A stretch of 35,554 nt of DNA, from contig MEXE01000017.1 of assembly GCA_001775555.1 (NCBI GenBank), forward strand, positions 5,699-41,252, read 5' to 3'. The translations under genes were made by a program, and so were the position numbers. The notes under the pieces are model-generated. The model was not told the origin of the DNA and did no database searches. It was given only the letters and a program-made list of their open reading frames with translations. Source of the DNA: Candidatus Amesbacteria bacterium RBG_19FT_COMBO_48_16. Its GTDB lineage: Bacteria; Patescibacteriota; Microgenomatia; CAZETR01; Amesbacteraceae. This document shows positions 1 through 8,659 of the stretch, one piece after another. The first letter of the stretch is position 1. Every line of letters starts with the position of its first letter.

Positions 1-39
1 GATGCTATAGGTCTTTTATACAAACCTATAGATATTTAA
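1..39 (+). CDS. C-terminal tail of an upstream gene (partial)
   Basis: Reading from base 1 gives twelve sense codons (D A I G L L Y K P I D I) and a TAA stop at 37-39, two bases before the ATG of the GHMP kinase. The tight spacing matches the abutting genes that follow, so this is probably the end of the preceding gene of the same + strand operon. It is too short to identify, and chance cannot be excluded. Confidence 0.3.
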   Translation, partial: DAIGLLYKPIDI

Positions 40-41
40 GT

Positions 42-1124
42 ATGTCTAGTTACAAGTTGGAAACATTTAAAGTTGGCACTGTTCATAATCCAATTGGAAA
101 AAGCTTGGGATTAATCCAAAAACAATATGAATTAGTAACCATTCAATTTCCTTTCAGGCTAGGTGCAATGACCTTGGATGCTTCAAGAATTGCTCCCAAC
201 AATAGTTTAGTTTTTGAAGCTGGTCAAATAAGTTTTTCGGTAGACATATGCAAAGTAATTGTGGTTAAGGTTAGGGATGATGAGAAAATAGTAATTTCGA
301 AAAGGACATCAAGACCAAGCTTGGTTACACACACTGTCAAGATTATGCAAGCAGCCTTAAATGTAAAAAATGGTTTTGATGTTGATATTGATGATAAATT
401 GGATCTTCGTCACACTGGTTTGGGATCAAGTGGGTCAATTATTGCCGGAACAGCAGCAGCTATAAATGAAATATACGGAAAACCGATAAACAACTTAGAT
501 CTCGCGCAATATTGTATTCACAATTACGGTGAAGAAATAGAAGGAGAATCAGAAACACTTGCGGTTGTGCAAAGTGTTGGAGGTTCATCGATATGTGGAT
601 TTATAGATGGAGGACTGGTTATTGTAACTGGTAAGGCAACCCCAATTTTTTCATGTAATTTAGATCAGAAATTAGTGGTTTCTATTGGTATACCAAAAGA
701 TTATGTTCCAAGAGATGCTAAGGCAATGATGCAAGCGGAATTGGAAAACATGGAAGGATTTGAGAATACTGGTAAAAACCATGCACCTGAAATTGCATAT
801 AGGCTTGTGCATGAAGTATTACCAGGATTAGTTAACGGTGACCTAAAACCTTGTAAGAAGCTCATTTTTGATTATAGATGGGATATGGGTAGCATTAAGA
901 GTTGCTCGTTTGTTTATCCGAGAATGATCGAGATAGCTGAAAATTTACGAGATTTTAAGGATGACGAAAGAATACAGATTATTGCACCATCATCGGTTGG
1001 TCCTGCATTTTTTGCTTTGAGTTATTGTTCGGATTACGTTAAAGATCGGTTTAACAAGCTAGGATTAAAAACAATTGAAGCCAAAATTCACAATTCAAGT
1101 TATACCCGAGTTAATTATTTATAA
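42..1124 (+). CDS. GHMP-family small-molecule kinase or synthase
   Basis: A 360-residue protein of the GHMP superfamily (galactokinase, homoserine kinase, mevalonate kinase, phosphomevalonate kinase), which transfers the ATP gamma-phosphate to a small alcohol. The glycine-rich phosphate loop GLGSSGS lies at residues 126-132, followed by a helix of small residues. A second glycine-rich motif, APSSVGPAFFA, lies at about 315-325. The motif spacing and the SSVGP form remind me of the beta-ribofuranosylaminobenzene 5'-phosphate synthase branch of the superfamily, so the substrate may be an unusual sugar or phosphosugar. It is the first complete gene of an AT-rich + strand run in which genes abut or overlap. 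The substrate cannot be read from sequence. The superfamily call is firm; the subfamily is an inference. Confidence 0.75.
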   Translation: MSSYKLETFKVGTVHNPIGKSLGLIQKQYELVTIQFPFRLGAMTLDASRIAPNNSLVFEAGQISFSVDICKVIVVKVRDDEKIVISKRTSRPSLVTHTVKIMQAALNVKNGFDVDIDDKLDLRHTGLGSSGSIIAGTAAAINEIYGKPINNLDLAQYCIHNYGEEIEGESETLAVVQSVGGSSICGFIDGGLVIVTGKATPIFSCNLDQKLVVSIGIPKDYVPRDAKAMMQAELENMEGFENTGKNHAPEIAYRLVHEVLPGLVNGDLKPCKKLIFDYRWDMGSIKSCSFVYPRMIEIAENLRDFKDDERIQIIAPSSVGPAFFALSYCSDYVKDRFNKLGLKTIEAKIHNSSYTRVNYL

Positions 1125-1139
1125 AGTTTTATTATTGCA

Positions 1140-1784
1140 ATGATATTTTTTGTTGGTCAGCATGGCTCTGGTAAAAATACTGTCGCGGAGATTCTTCAAA
1201 AGGATTTTAGAATTCTTCATGTAGATATAAGCTTGGCATTAAATGAAGATAAGGCTATTAAAGCTCCAGCAATGAATACTTCAGAATGGGTTAACCATGT
1301 TGTAACTACACACGGTCTGGGGTATTTTGCGGAAGTAGCAAAAGACGCCACCTTAGTGATTACAGAAAAATCGATTAGGCAAGAACAGCGGAATGAAGAA
1401 ATTATTTTTACCGGATGCAGAAGTCCAGATATCATGTATCCGATTAGAGACATGGTGGTTTCAAGACCAGATATATTTTCTGAACACCTTAACTCTCTCA
1501 GGGTAGTAAGAATTTTTGCTCCAAGGGAAATACTAGTCAAAAGAATACTTCAACGAGATTTTGGCGTGTCTATGCAGACAATTGATAATATGCTGGCTGG
1601 GGATATGAAACACGGACTCGATAAATTATTTGATATAGCAGACACTACAATTATAAACACGGGGAGTCTTGCAGATCTAAGAAATTCAGTTCATATAATG
1701 GCTGAAAATAACTTTGGACTAAAACTAAAACCAATAATTGATTACGAAAATAGAGAAGGCCACCGCGTTTTAAAAGAAAGATAA
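1140..1784 (+). CDS. P-loop nucleotide or metabolite kinase-like protein
   Basis: A 214-residue protein opening with a Walker A loop GQHGSGKNT at residues 6-14, so it binds a nucleotide triphosphate right at its N terminus, as adenylate-kinase, dephospho-CoA-kinase and shikimate-kinase folds do. The usual Ser/Thr after the loop Lys is Asn (GKNT), a variant also met in dephospho-CoA-kinase-like archaeal proteins. A later segment rich in Arg (around VKRILQRD, about 133-140) looks like the lid with substrate arginines. It lies 15 bases after the GHMP kinase and one base before the glycosyltransferase, so the three are surely co-transcribed. The substrate is unknown; two successive phosphorylations with the GHMP kinase would be one reading. 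Confidence 0.6.
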   Translation: MIFFVGQHGSGKNTVAEILQKDFRILHVDISLALNEDKAIKAPAMNTSEWVNHVVTTHGLGYFAEVAKDATLVITEKSIRQEQRNEEIIFTGCRSPDIMYPIRDMVVSRPDIFSEHLNSLRVVRIFAPREILVKRILQRDFGVSMQTIDNMLAGDMKHGLDKLFDIADTTIINTGSLADLRNSVHIMAENNFGLKLKPIIDYENREGHRVLKER

Positions 1785-1785
1785 T

Positions 1786-3072
1786 ATGAAAAAATTATCA
1801 GTATTTATTGCTTCATTCGATGGAATTTTAACTAGACATTCTGGCGTGGGTAGTGCAACCATAGCTTATATCAGAACTATACCTGAAATAAGAAAGGCGC
1901 TTTTGTTAAACAGAAGTATAGATTTAACCTTCTATGCGCTTACAAATAAATATGATGCTAGCGCCTGGAGTCGAAACTTAGAAATTGAAAAGGAAGTGAG
2001 AGACATTTGTCATTCAACGGGAGGCAAATTATTAACTTGTCTAAATAACAGTTCAGGAGATACACATTTTGGAAATATCCAAAACTGGACTTGTGTATCT
2101 GCATCTGCGGCCACCCAAGCTGTGCAAGTGCTGGAAAATAACGAATTTGATTATTGTATTTTTATGGCTCACGATACTCCATATGCGATGGCACCAATAT
2201 ATTTAGTAAAACAGAATTTTACAAAAACAAAAATAATAGGTACCTTTACCCCACACGGAACATCTTTAATTCACGAAAAAGGAGAATACAATCTTGACCG
2301 AATTAAATGGGAAAGTGAAGCTTTTCAAGAATTTAATAAAAATTCGAACCTTTTTGTATGTCACATAAGCAATTTCATGAAAAATCATTTACATATCGAC
2401 TATGGTGTTAATCAAGAATCACTACTCCCAATGCTCAATGGTATAGATTTTAAAGAACTAATTAAATATAAAAAACAAAATATAGTTAAAATTTTTAATA
2501 AATATAATATCCCAACGAATAAACCTTTAATTGTGACTTATGGAAGAGGAGCTTCATATAAAGGTTATGATATTTTTATAGAGGCTGTAAAAAAGTTAAA
2601 GTTACCGTTCCACTATGTTTTACAAGCTGTTCCGTATAACCCAATCGACGACATTGAATTGAAATTAAAAGATGCAACCAATGGAATGAATAATATAACC
2701 ACGATATTTGAATGGTCGTTCGATTTACCCAGAATGTTACTTCAATGGGACAAAACATTTTTAACTTGCCTTCTATCAAGACGTGAACCGGGAGCATTAA
2801 TACCGGCGGAAATTAGATATAACGCAAAATCGCTTTGTCTGGTATCTGACCAAGATGGATTACCTTGCCAAGTAACAGATGGGGTTGATGGATTTATTAC
2901 AGAAATTGACTCATATGAAAAGGTCGCTGACAAAATTAAGCATATTTATCAATTACCCAAGGATAAACAGGAGTTAATAAAAAGAACAGGTCTAAATCTA
3001 ATTAAAGAAAATTACAATATGCGTAATAATTTTTCTGCTTCATTTAACAACTTAGTGAATAATCTTATATAG
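1786..3072 (+). CDS. GT-B fold glycosyltransferase (GT4-like)
   Basis: A 428-residue protein with the two-domain layout of GT-B glycosyltransferases. The N-terminal acceptor domain starts with a strand and a glycine-containing turn (FDGILTRHSGVGS, residues 11-23). The C-terminal donor domain starts near residue 248 with TYGRGASYKGYDIFIEA, the strand, basic residue and helix that contact the nucleotide-sugar phosphates in the glycogen synthase and GT4 class. The E-x7-E motif that binds the donor sugar is present as EPGALIPAE at 334-342. No signal peptide or membrane segment is seen, so it should act in the cytosol. It starts one base after the previous stop. Donor and acceptor are unknown; with the neighbouring kinases, sulfotransferase and carbamoyltransferase it fits a decorated glycoside or glycan. 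Confidence 0.7.
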   Translation: MKKLSVFIASFDGILTRHSGVGSATIAYIRTIPEIRKALLLNRSIDLTFYALTNKYDASAWSRNLEIEKEVRDICHSTGGKLLTCLNNSSGDTHFGNIQNWTCVSASAATQAVQVLENNEFDYCIFMAHDTPYAMAPIYLVKQNFTKTKIIGTFTPHGTSLIHEKGEYNLDRIKWESEAFQEFNKNSNLFVCHISNFMKNHLHIDYGVNQESLLPMLNGIDFKELIKYKKQNIVKIFNKYNIPTNKPLIVTYGRGASYKGYDIFIEAVKKLKLPFHYVLQAVPYNPIDDIELKLKDATNGMNNITTIFEWSFDLPRMLLQWDKTFLTCLLSRREPGALIPAEIRYNAKSLCLVSDQDGLPCQVTDGVDGFITEIDSYEKVADKIKHIYQLPKDKQELIKRTGLNLIKENYNMRNNFSASFNNLVNNLI

Positions 3073-3073
3073 C

Positions 3074-3679
3074 ATGAACACTAGTTTTAATAAAATATTA
3101 GTTGTTTTTGATGGATTACCTGGATCTGGAAAAACAACCACGGTGGATTGGCTAAGTAGTGAATACCACGGATTGGCAATACCAGAAGTTCCTGAACACA
3201 ACCTATCAAAACCATTTACCGAAGAGTATTTTATCAATTGTGAAGAAATAAAGATAGGCAGATTTATTAATTCAAAACATGAGTTTAACTTTATGGATAG
3301 AAGTCCCATTTCAATTGTGGCTCATGACTATGGTTGCTTTAAACTTGGATATGAAAATGATAATTATCAACTAAATAAATGGTTTCAAACCCAAATTACC
3401 AAAATCAATTTAAAGAACACACTCTTTGTTTATCCTAGAATTTCAAATGTAAAATTATGCAACCTAAGAAAGTGGGGAGAAAATCTTGAAAAGCTACCCA
3501 AGGAATTTAAAACTATTCAAGGAGCAAGATTGTGGACTGAGGATAAATTTTTGGAGATAGTGAAAGTCTTCTATGACGACTTTTATGGTAATATTAGAAA
3601 TAAATTAGTTATTGACTGTGATATGATTTCACTAGAAAAGATGTTTAGTTTAATAAAGCACAAAATCGATTCAACATGA
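3074..3679 (+). CDS. Thymidylate-kinase-like P-loop protein
   Basis: A 201-residue P-loop protein. Walker A is GLPGSGKTTT at residues 14-23, and a DRSP motif at 75-78 resembles the DR(Y/S) motif of thymidylate and deoxynucleoside kinases, which positions the acceptor nucleotide. The rest is not close to a housekeeping tmk: I see no clear TMP-binding lid with its Arg cluster. Its position in an operon with other kinases also points to a specialised phosphotransferase. It starts one base after the glycosyltransferase stop, and its TGA overlaps the ATG of the next gene (ATGA), so translation is probably coupled. The fold-level call is good; the substrate is open. Confidence 0.6.
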   Translation: MNTSFNKILVVFDGLPGSGKTTTVDWLSSEYHGLAIPEVPEHNLSKPFTEEYFINCEEIKIGRFINSKHEFNFMDRSPISIVAHDYGCFKLGYENDNYQLNKWFQTQITKINLKNTLFVYPRISNVKLCNLRKWGENLEKLPKEFKTIQGARLWTEDKFLEIVKVFYDDFYGNIRNKLVIDCDMISLEKMFSLIKHKIDST

Positions 3680-4158
3680 CTGAAAAAGAAGTAAGCTACA
3701 AAATATTAAGGTTTAATAAATTACTCTCGTTTCTCAAGGATATTTCCGGAAATGTTTACAAGACAAACAATATTACATTCCAATATTTTGAAAGTGATTT
3801 GGTGCCTCATTTTTACGCCAGATTGGAAAATATAGTTGATTTAGACACCAAGTCAGAGAAAAAGCTTTTAACTTTCAAGTATGGTTTTAAGACCGTTGGG
3901 GGTGTAAATATCAGGAAGGAGAAGACCACACCCATCAGTGACCCAAAATTCTATATAGAATTGTTCAAGTTCTTAGGATTAAAAAGAAAGGGTTCAAAAC
4001 ACAAGCTCCAGTATAGATTTAATATTGCTAAGGTAGATATTACGGTAAATAAGTGGAAAGAAATGTCACCAAGGATAGAAGTAGAGGCTAATTCAGTAAA
4101 AAATATAAAATCCTTTGTAAACCAGATAAAAGACTTTGTAGAATTGGAAAATAAATAA
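3676..4158 (+). CDS. CYTH-like domain protein (class IV adenylyl cyclase / triphosphatase fold)
   Basis: A 160-residue protein that looks like a divergent CYTH (CyaB / thiamine triphosphatase) domain. The C-terminal half has the family pattern of a basic strand followed by a D-x-W-x-x-M strand and an acidic E-x-E strand (around VDITVNKWKEMSPRIEVEA, residues 115-133). The N-terminal ExExK signature is only partly kept: E3-K-E5-V-S7, with Ser where the metal and phosphate binding Lys is expected. It may therefore bind a polyphosphate ligand with altered chemistry or be inactive. It overlaps the preceding kinase gene by four bases. The alternative is an unrelated tunnel-fold protein; confidence in the family is moderate. 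Confidence 0.45.
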   Translation: MTEKEVSYKILRFNKLLSFLKDISGNVYKTNNITFQYFESDLVPHFYARLENIVDLDTKSEKKLLTFKYGFKTVGGVNIRKEKTTPISDPKFYIELFKFLGLKRKGSKHKLQYRFNIAKVDITVNKWKEMSPRIEVEANSVKNIKSFVNQIKDFVELENK

Positions 4159-4163
4159 AATAA

Positions 4164-4733
4164 TTAGTCCTTTTTAGAAGTCCTTAATAATAAATCACCT
4201 AAAACTGGACTAATCTGAGATATTGTCTTCTCCTGTAAGTTTTTCTTATCAATATCAATTGGTAATTTATCAGCTTCATCTTTACCGGTTAATGACAATT
4301 GAAACCTAGGTGCAATTTTATCTAAAGCCCAAACAAACCGAGATTCTTCAGAAACTCTTTCTTCATACTCCTCCCACAGTGTGATCAATTCTTCAGAAAT
4401 TGAAGTTGGCAGTAAAGAAAACAACTTGTTTGCAGATTTTCTTTCACGATTTTCCTTTTGATTTTTATCCACCGCACCAACTCCATATACATCTCCGGAA
4501 TAAATTTCTACCAGGTCGTGAACCAAAGCAATTTTTATGGATTTAAGAAGATCAAATTTTTTCTCGTATAAATAACTATACATCCAAACAAACATGACAA
4601 GATGCCAAGTATGTTCGGCATCACTCTCTCTTCTGCCGCCGCTTTTTATAACAGACAATCTTTTTATTGATTTAAAGTCATTAATTACTTTTAAAAACTC
4701 GTAAATCTGATCCGAAGTATGTAATTTATTCAT
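4164..4733 (-). CDS. HD-domain phosphohydrolase (YfbR/HDDC2-like nucleotidase)
   Basis: A 189-residue HD-domain protein with the full metal-binding set: H41 in EHTWH, H72-D73 in ALVHDLVEIYSGD, and D138 in WALDK. This spacing and the EIYSGD segment are typical of the YfbR/HDDC2 group, which removes the 5'-phosphate from (deoxy)nucleoside monophosphates. It is cytosolic with no transmembrane segment. It starts three bases after the sulfotransferase stop, so the two form a - strand operon, tail to tail with the CYTH-like gene (five bases apart). In this island it may recycle a nucleotide by-product, for example adenosine 3',5'-bisphosphate or a nucleoside monophosphate released by its partners; that role is inference. 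Confidence 0.75.
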   Translation of the reverse strand: MNKLHTSDQIYEFLKVINDFKSIKRLSVIKSGGRRESDAEHTWHLVMFVWMYSYLYEKKFDLLKSIKIALVHDLVEIYSGDVYGVGAVDKNQKENRERKSANKLFSLLPTSISEELITLWEEYEERVSEESRFVWALDKIAPRFQLSLTGKDEADKLPIDIDKKNLQEKTISQISPVLGDLLLRTSKKD

Positions 4734-4736
4734 TAT

Positions 4737-6089
4737 TCAATCTAGATCAACTTTTGTTTCAGAATCAATAAGATGGAGCACTTCAATAAGTTCATCTTTA
4801 TAATAACTCATTTTATTAACATAATTAATATCGCTAAGCAAGCCCATCTTGATAATAGATGAAAAGATTGGATCTATGTCTTGAATTCTAACAGAGAACT
4901 CTTTTGAATCCATTAACGTGTTTTTTGGTAAAATTCCCGCTGATATGTATTTTGAACCCAACTTTGGCGAGACACTCAGAGAAAAGCGCGTACTAAAGAT
5001 ATCTTTATCTCCTCTGATTCTATTAGGATTACCAGAAAGTGAAAAATATACAGGAAGGTCCGTCTCTTTTAGACATTCTTTAGCTAATGGGGGAAAATCA
5101 TTAAGCCTAGGGCAAATTTCAACGGGAGGCTGGATCCCTCTACTATTTGCTAGATTTTTATGCCAAATTATGTTTTGTGGTTTCATTTGATCTTCATCAA
5201 GTTGTATTTTCCCTTCTTTCCAATGAATCATACTCGTTGCGAACTTTATTCCCAATCTGTCGCAAATGCGATGAATAATTGTTTCAGGACAAAGTCTCAA
5301 TTCAGTGCTGTCAACAATTAAATATGGCAATCGTTGAGTATCGAGGTATTCAACCTCTGTATGGAGAGATTTCCAATCAGACGCTTCAGATGTAAAGTTT
5401 TGTCGGCTAAAGCTCAATATTTCTCCAAGAGTGGAATATTCTTGCACCCAAGCTGTTTCCTTTATAAAGATATCCCAATCGGTATATCCTTTACGTCTTG
5501 CATAATAATTTAGCAATTGATGTTGCAGATCAAGATTTGGTTGATCCAACGGAATAGAACTTACATTTTTAATTCCCTCACCTTCCAATAGTTGAATAAC
5601 CTTTTGATCACTTGAAACCTTAGAAAGGTTCCATTGTTCGACTTTTGTATCCCTTGCTATCATGTCTAGGATATATTTTTGGGTTGACACCTTGGCCTTA
5701 ATTGGAATTGACTGAATAATTTTATTGATTCTTGATTCCATGGAAAGCAAAGGATTACGGATTAGGAATAATATCGGTTCTGTCACAAGTGAGAACAGTC
5801 TTTTGTATTCTTCATTTGTGTTAAGCCAATATGACATTTCTTTGACAACAACCTTGTTTTTATTGTTACTATCACTTTCCAAACTATCTAAAATACCTTT
5901 GTAACCCAAATCAGACTCAAATCCGTCTTGGACTGGACGCATAAATGGTTCATTAACTTTAAAGTTCACGGAAGGACTCATTGCCAGTGAGGATTCTAAT
6001 AGTGTGGAACCAGTTCTAGGAGGAGCTATTATCATTAACAATTCAAGGTTTCCAGAATCAACCAACTGTTTAACTTTTTCGAAATACAT
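4737..6089 (-). CDS. PAPS-dependent sulfotransferase family protein
   Basis: A 450-residue protein whose N terminus carries the sulfotransferase 5'-phosphosulfate loop, APPRTGSTLLE at about residues 22-32. The 3'-phosphate binding strand and helix follow as FLIRNPLLSMESRI at about 108-121. These are the two signatures of enzymes that move sulfate from PAPS to a hydroxyl or amine of a glycan or small molecule. The protein is longer than a minimal sulfotransferase (usually about 250-300 residues); the last 150 residues are not recognised. No signal peptide or membrane segment is seen. AAGGA lies three bases before the ATG, one of few Shine-Dalgarno-like sites here, and an extended -10 (TGATATACT) lies about 30 bases upstream. 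The acceptor is unknown. Confidence 0.7.
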   Translation of the reverse strand: MYFEKVKQLVDSGNLELLMIIAPPRTGSTLLESSLAMSPSVNFKVNEPFMRPVQDGFESDLGYKGILDSLESDSNNKNKVVVKEMSYWLNTNEEYKRLFSLVTEPILFLIRNPLLSMESRINKIIQSIPIKAKVSTQKYILDMIARDTKVEQWNLSKVSSDQKVIQLLEGEGIKNVSSIPLDQPNLDLQHQLLNYYARRKGYTDWDIFIKETAWVQEYSTLGEILSFSRQNFTSEASDWKSLHTEVEYLDTQRLPYLIVDSTELRLCPETIIHRICDRLGIKFATSMIHWKEGKIQLDEDQMKPQNIIWHKNLANSRGIQPPVEICPRLNDFPPLAKECLKETDLPVYFSLSGNPNRIRGDKDIFSTRFSLSVSPKLGSKYISAGILPKNTLMDSKEFSVRIQDIDPIFSSIIKMGLLSDINYVNKMSYYKDELIEVLHLIDSETKVDLD

Positions 6090-6119
6090 AAATCCTTTAC
6101 ATTATTATCTTAGACTTAT

Positions 6120-6128
6120 AGTATATCA
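6120..6128 (-). promoter_or_regulatory. Extended -10 promoter of the sulfotransferase operon
   Basis: On the - strand TGATATACT forms an extended -10 box (TGn plus TATACT). It predicts a transcript starting about 24 bases before the ATG at 6089, enough room for the AAGGA site. No good -35 is seen. Confidence 0.5.
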
Positions 6129-6187
6129 CATTTTGGTATAAAGACATCGTGGCTCAAGTATAAAAAACGAAAAAATGTAGACTAAGA

Positions 6188-6196
6188 TGGTAAAAT
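6188..6196 (+). promoter_or_regulatory. Extended -10 promoter of the carbamoyltransferase gene
   Basis: TGGTAAAAT is an extended -10 box ending 17 bases before the ATG at 6214. It is divergent from the sulfotransferase promoter about 60 bases away. The leader would be about ten bases long, without a clear ribosome binding site. Confidence 0.5.
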
Positions 6197-6213
6197 AGCC
6201 ATATTCTCTGAGC

Positions 6214-7881
6214 ATGACCGAAAAATTGTTGTCTGGTAAGCAAATCGCTTTAGAAACCCATAATTCTTCAAGACATGATGGAGGGGTTGCTCTCTATTTA
6301 CCAGATCAAGACAAAGTGGTGGCTATTCAAGCCGAACGCATAGATAGAAAAAAACATAGCGGAGATTCAAACGCTGCTTATCAATATGCAAAATCGCTTT
6401 ATGAATCTCAGGGTTACATATTTGGTACTGAGACAGATAAATTCGACCCCAACCTTCAAAAGGAACAACCTATCCATCATCATTTAGCTCATGCAGCCAG
6501 TGCTTTTTACCCATCTGGATTTGAATCGGCAGCCGTATTGGTGGTTGACGGTCAGGGAGCATATAAAGACGGAGCTTATAACTCCACTACCATATGGAAA
6601 GGCAGTGATCGACAGTTAGAACTGGTTGAAATGAATCCTGAACCAGATTTTTCTACACAATCAATTGGTCAATTTTATTCGGCTATAACTTACTTTTTAG
6701 GTTTAGGATATCTTGAAGAGGGTAAAACCATGGGTTTGGCTCCATATGGTAAAAGTTCTGACACGTATCGTTGGTTAAAACAATATGTAAAAACCTCATC
6801 TGATGGAAGTTATGAAATAGTTCCTGGTTTTACAAAAGCTTTATTTTGGGCTTCAAGTATGAACCGTACCGCTTGGGGTGAAAAAACACTACTAGAAAGC
6901 CGAATGTTAGATGAAGTTAATGGTTATTTGGGGGAATCGAGAAAAAAGGAAGAGCCTTTGACTCAGAAATTTATTGATTTGGCATGGGCAAGTCAGGCCG
7001 TGTTTGAAGATGTCATTGTAGGGCTTGTAGGAAGAGCTAAGGCATTAACTGGAGAAGATCATCTTTGTATGAGTGGCGGAGTCGCTTTAAACAGCGTAGC
7101 TAATATGAAAGTTGTGGAAGCCGGAGTATTCAGCAAAATTTTCTTTCAGGCTGCTGCTGGAGATGAAGGTCAGGCCTTGGGAAAGCTTATGTATAGATTA
7201 CATTCTGAGTATCAATTGCCCAGAACATTTACAATGAAAAATGCATATTTAGGTCCTGAATATGAGAATCAAATGACGGTGGATGCACTCAATAGACATA
7301 AGGATAGCTTACAGTGGACAAAATTAGAGAGAGAAGACTTGTATGAAAAAACTGCAACATCAATTTCTGAAGGTAAAATTATTGGATGGTTCCAAGGCAG
7401 ATCCGAAATTGGACCGAGAGCACTTGGTAACAGAAGTATTCTTGCCGATCCTAGGCGTCCTGACATGCGAGATCATATAAACTTCAAGGTAAAACATCGT
7501 GAATGGTTTAGACCACTTGCTCCTAGTGCAATCCTAGATCGAGCAGATGAATTTTTCGATTTAAGAGCGGAAAGTCCGTTTATGATAGTTGTATGTAACG
7601 TCAAACCAGACAAGAGAGCTTTAATACCCGCAGTGACACACATTGACGGGACAGCCAGAATACAAACAGTAACCCGAGAGGAAAATGAAAAATATTATGA
7701 TGTGATAAAGAAATTTGGCGAACTTACTGGAGTTCCTTTGCTTCTCAATACCTCCTTTAATGATGCGGGAAAACCTATTGTGGAAACTCCCGAAGATGCG
7801 ATTGCTGCCTTTTTAGGCATGAATTTAGATTATCTGGTTATTGGAGATTATTTCATAAATAAAAAATCTGCTTTAATATAA
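6214..7881 (+). CDS. Carbamoyltransferase of the NodU/CmcH/TobZ family
   Basis: A 555-residue two-domain O-carbamoyltransferase. The N-terminal Kae1/TsaD-like domain (about 1-340) keeps the iron-binding HHLAHA at 89-94, the strand VVDGQGAYKDG at 110-120 and the nucleotide-binding MSGGVALN at 286-293. The C-terminal domain shows the family motifs RSEIGPRALGNRSILADPR at 396-414, FRPLAPS at 432-438, HIDGTARIQTV at 476-486 and LLLNTSFN at 509-516. Such enzymes make carbamoyl-adenylate from carbamoyl phosphate and ATP and pass the carbamoyl group to a sugar or antibiotic hydroxyl, as in Nod factor, cephamycin and tobramycin. The N terminus lacks the first strand seen in some relatives but all motifs are intact. 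It is followed 14 bases later by the racemase-family gene, so the two are one operon. The acceptor is unknown. Confidence 0.9.
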   Translation: MTEKLLSGKQIALETHNSSRHDGGVALYLPDQDKVVAIQAERIDRKKHSGDSNAAYQYAKSLYESQGYIFGTETDKFDPNLQKEQPIHHHLAHAASAFYPSGFESAAVLVVDGQGAYKDGAYNSTTIWKGSDRQLELVEMNPEPDFSTQSIGQFYSAITYFLGLGYLEEGKTMGLAPYGKSSDTYRWLKQYVKTSSDGSYEIVPGFTKALFWASSMNRTAWGEKTLLESRMLDEVNGYLGESRKKEEPLTQKFIDLAWASQAVFEDVIVGLVGRAKALTGEDHLCMSGGVALNSVANMKVVEAGVFSKIFFQAAAGDEGQALGKLMYRLHSEYQLPRTFTMKNAYLGPEYENQMTVDALNRHKDSLQWTKLEREDLYEKTATSISEGKIIGWFQGRSEIGPRALGNRSILADPRRPDMRDHINFKVKHREWFRPLAPSAILDRADEFFDLRAESPFMIVVCNVKPDKRALIPAVTHIDGTARIQTVTREENEKYYDVIKKFGELTGVPLLLNTSFNDAGKPIVETPEDAIAAFLGMNLDYLVIGDYFINKKSALI

Positions 7882-7895
7882 AATTAAAATCTGAC

Positions 7896-8588
7896 ATGAA
7901 AACATTGGGAGTTATCGGCGGACTAGGACCACAAACTACAGCGGATTTATATAGAAGAATTGGTGAGCTTGTTGATGTAAGTAAAACTGGTCAAAGACCA
8001 CATATCATCATTGATAGCATACCCATTACTACATATCTGGAAAATGAAAACATCATTCATGAAAGAGAGTTCGAGCCTGTTTTACCGTATTTAATAAATG
8101 CAGCAATAAACTTAGAAAAATCTGGCGCAGATTTTATTGTGCTTGCTTGCAATTCTTTACATATATTTACTAAAGAAATTACTGAGGCTATTAATGTGCC
8201 TTTTGTAAGTATTACTGATACTGTAGTACAAACCGTGCTTGAAAAGGGCTATAAAAAAGTAGGGCTTTTGGGAACAATAAGAACGAACTCGTCAAAAATG
8301 TATGATATACCACTCAAAAAGCAAGGTGTCGATCTTTATAAACTTGATGTCGAAAGACAGAAGGAATTAAACAAAACAATTATTAGGTTAATTAATAATA
8401 CCTATGATCAAAGTGATAGCATAATATTTCACGACGCTGTCTCTAAATTGTTTGATAATGGAGTGGAGGGTGTAATATTAGCCTGTACAGATCTTCACTT
8501 GCTAATGAATGTGACAGATAATTTTGAAATTATTGATGCGATGGAAGTACTGGCTCAACGTTCGGCGAAAATAATACAGAATGGATAG
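7896..8588 (+). CDS. Aspartate/glutamate racemase family protein
   Basis: A 230-residue cofactor-independent racemase-fold protein. The N-terminal VIGGLGPQTTADLYRRI (6-22) is the family start. The two catalytic cysteines are both present: C85 in LACNSLH and C197 in ILACTDLHLL. The second motif usually reads CTEL(P)LL, and here the Glu is Asp, as in part of the Asp/Glu/hydantoin racemase superfamily. Known members interconvert L- and D-aspartate or glutamate, or isomerise related acids. It is the last gene of the island and shares an operon with the carbamoyltransferase. It could supply a D-amino acid for a tailored product, or act as an amino acid racemase for cell wall. The two possibilities cannot be separated here. 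Confidence 0.8.
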   Translation: MKTLGVIGGLGPQTTADLYRRIGELVDVSKTGQRPHIIIDSIPITTYLENENIIHEREFEPVLPYLINAAINLEKSGADFIVLACNSLHIFTKEITEAINVPFVSITDTVVQTVLEKGYKKVGLLGTIRTNSSKMYDIPLKKQGVDLYKLDVERQKELNKTIIRLINNTYDQSDSIIFHDAVSKLFDNGVEGVILACTDLHLLMNVTDNFEIIDAMEVLAQRSAKIIQNG

Positions 8589-8642
8589 ACATATGTGTGA
8601 TAGTAACAATTGTGATTAGGGAAAGATTATTAGAGATTTAGT

Positions 8643-8651
8643 TGATAAAAT
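8643..8651 (+). promoter_or_regulatory. Extended -10 promoter giving a leaderless ychF mRNA
   Basis: TGATAAAAT ends eight bases before the ATG at 8660, so transcription should start at or next to the start codon. No Shine-Dalgarno site is needed or seen. Confidence 0.55.
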
Positions 8652-8659
8652 AGGAATTT

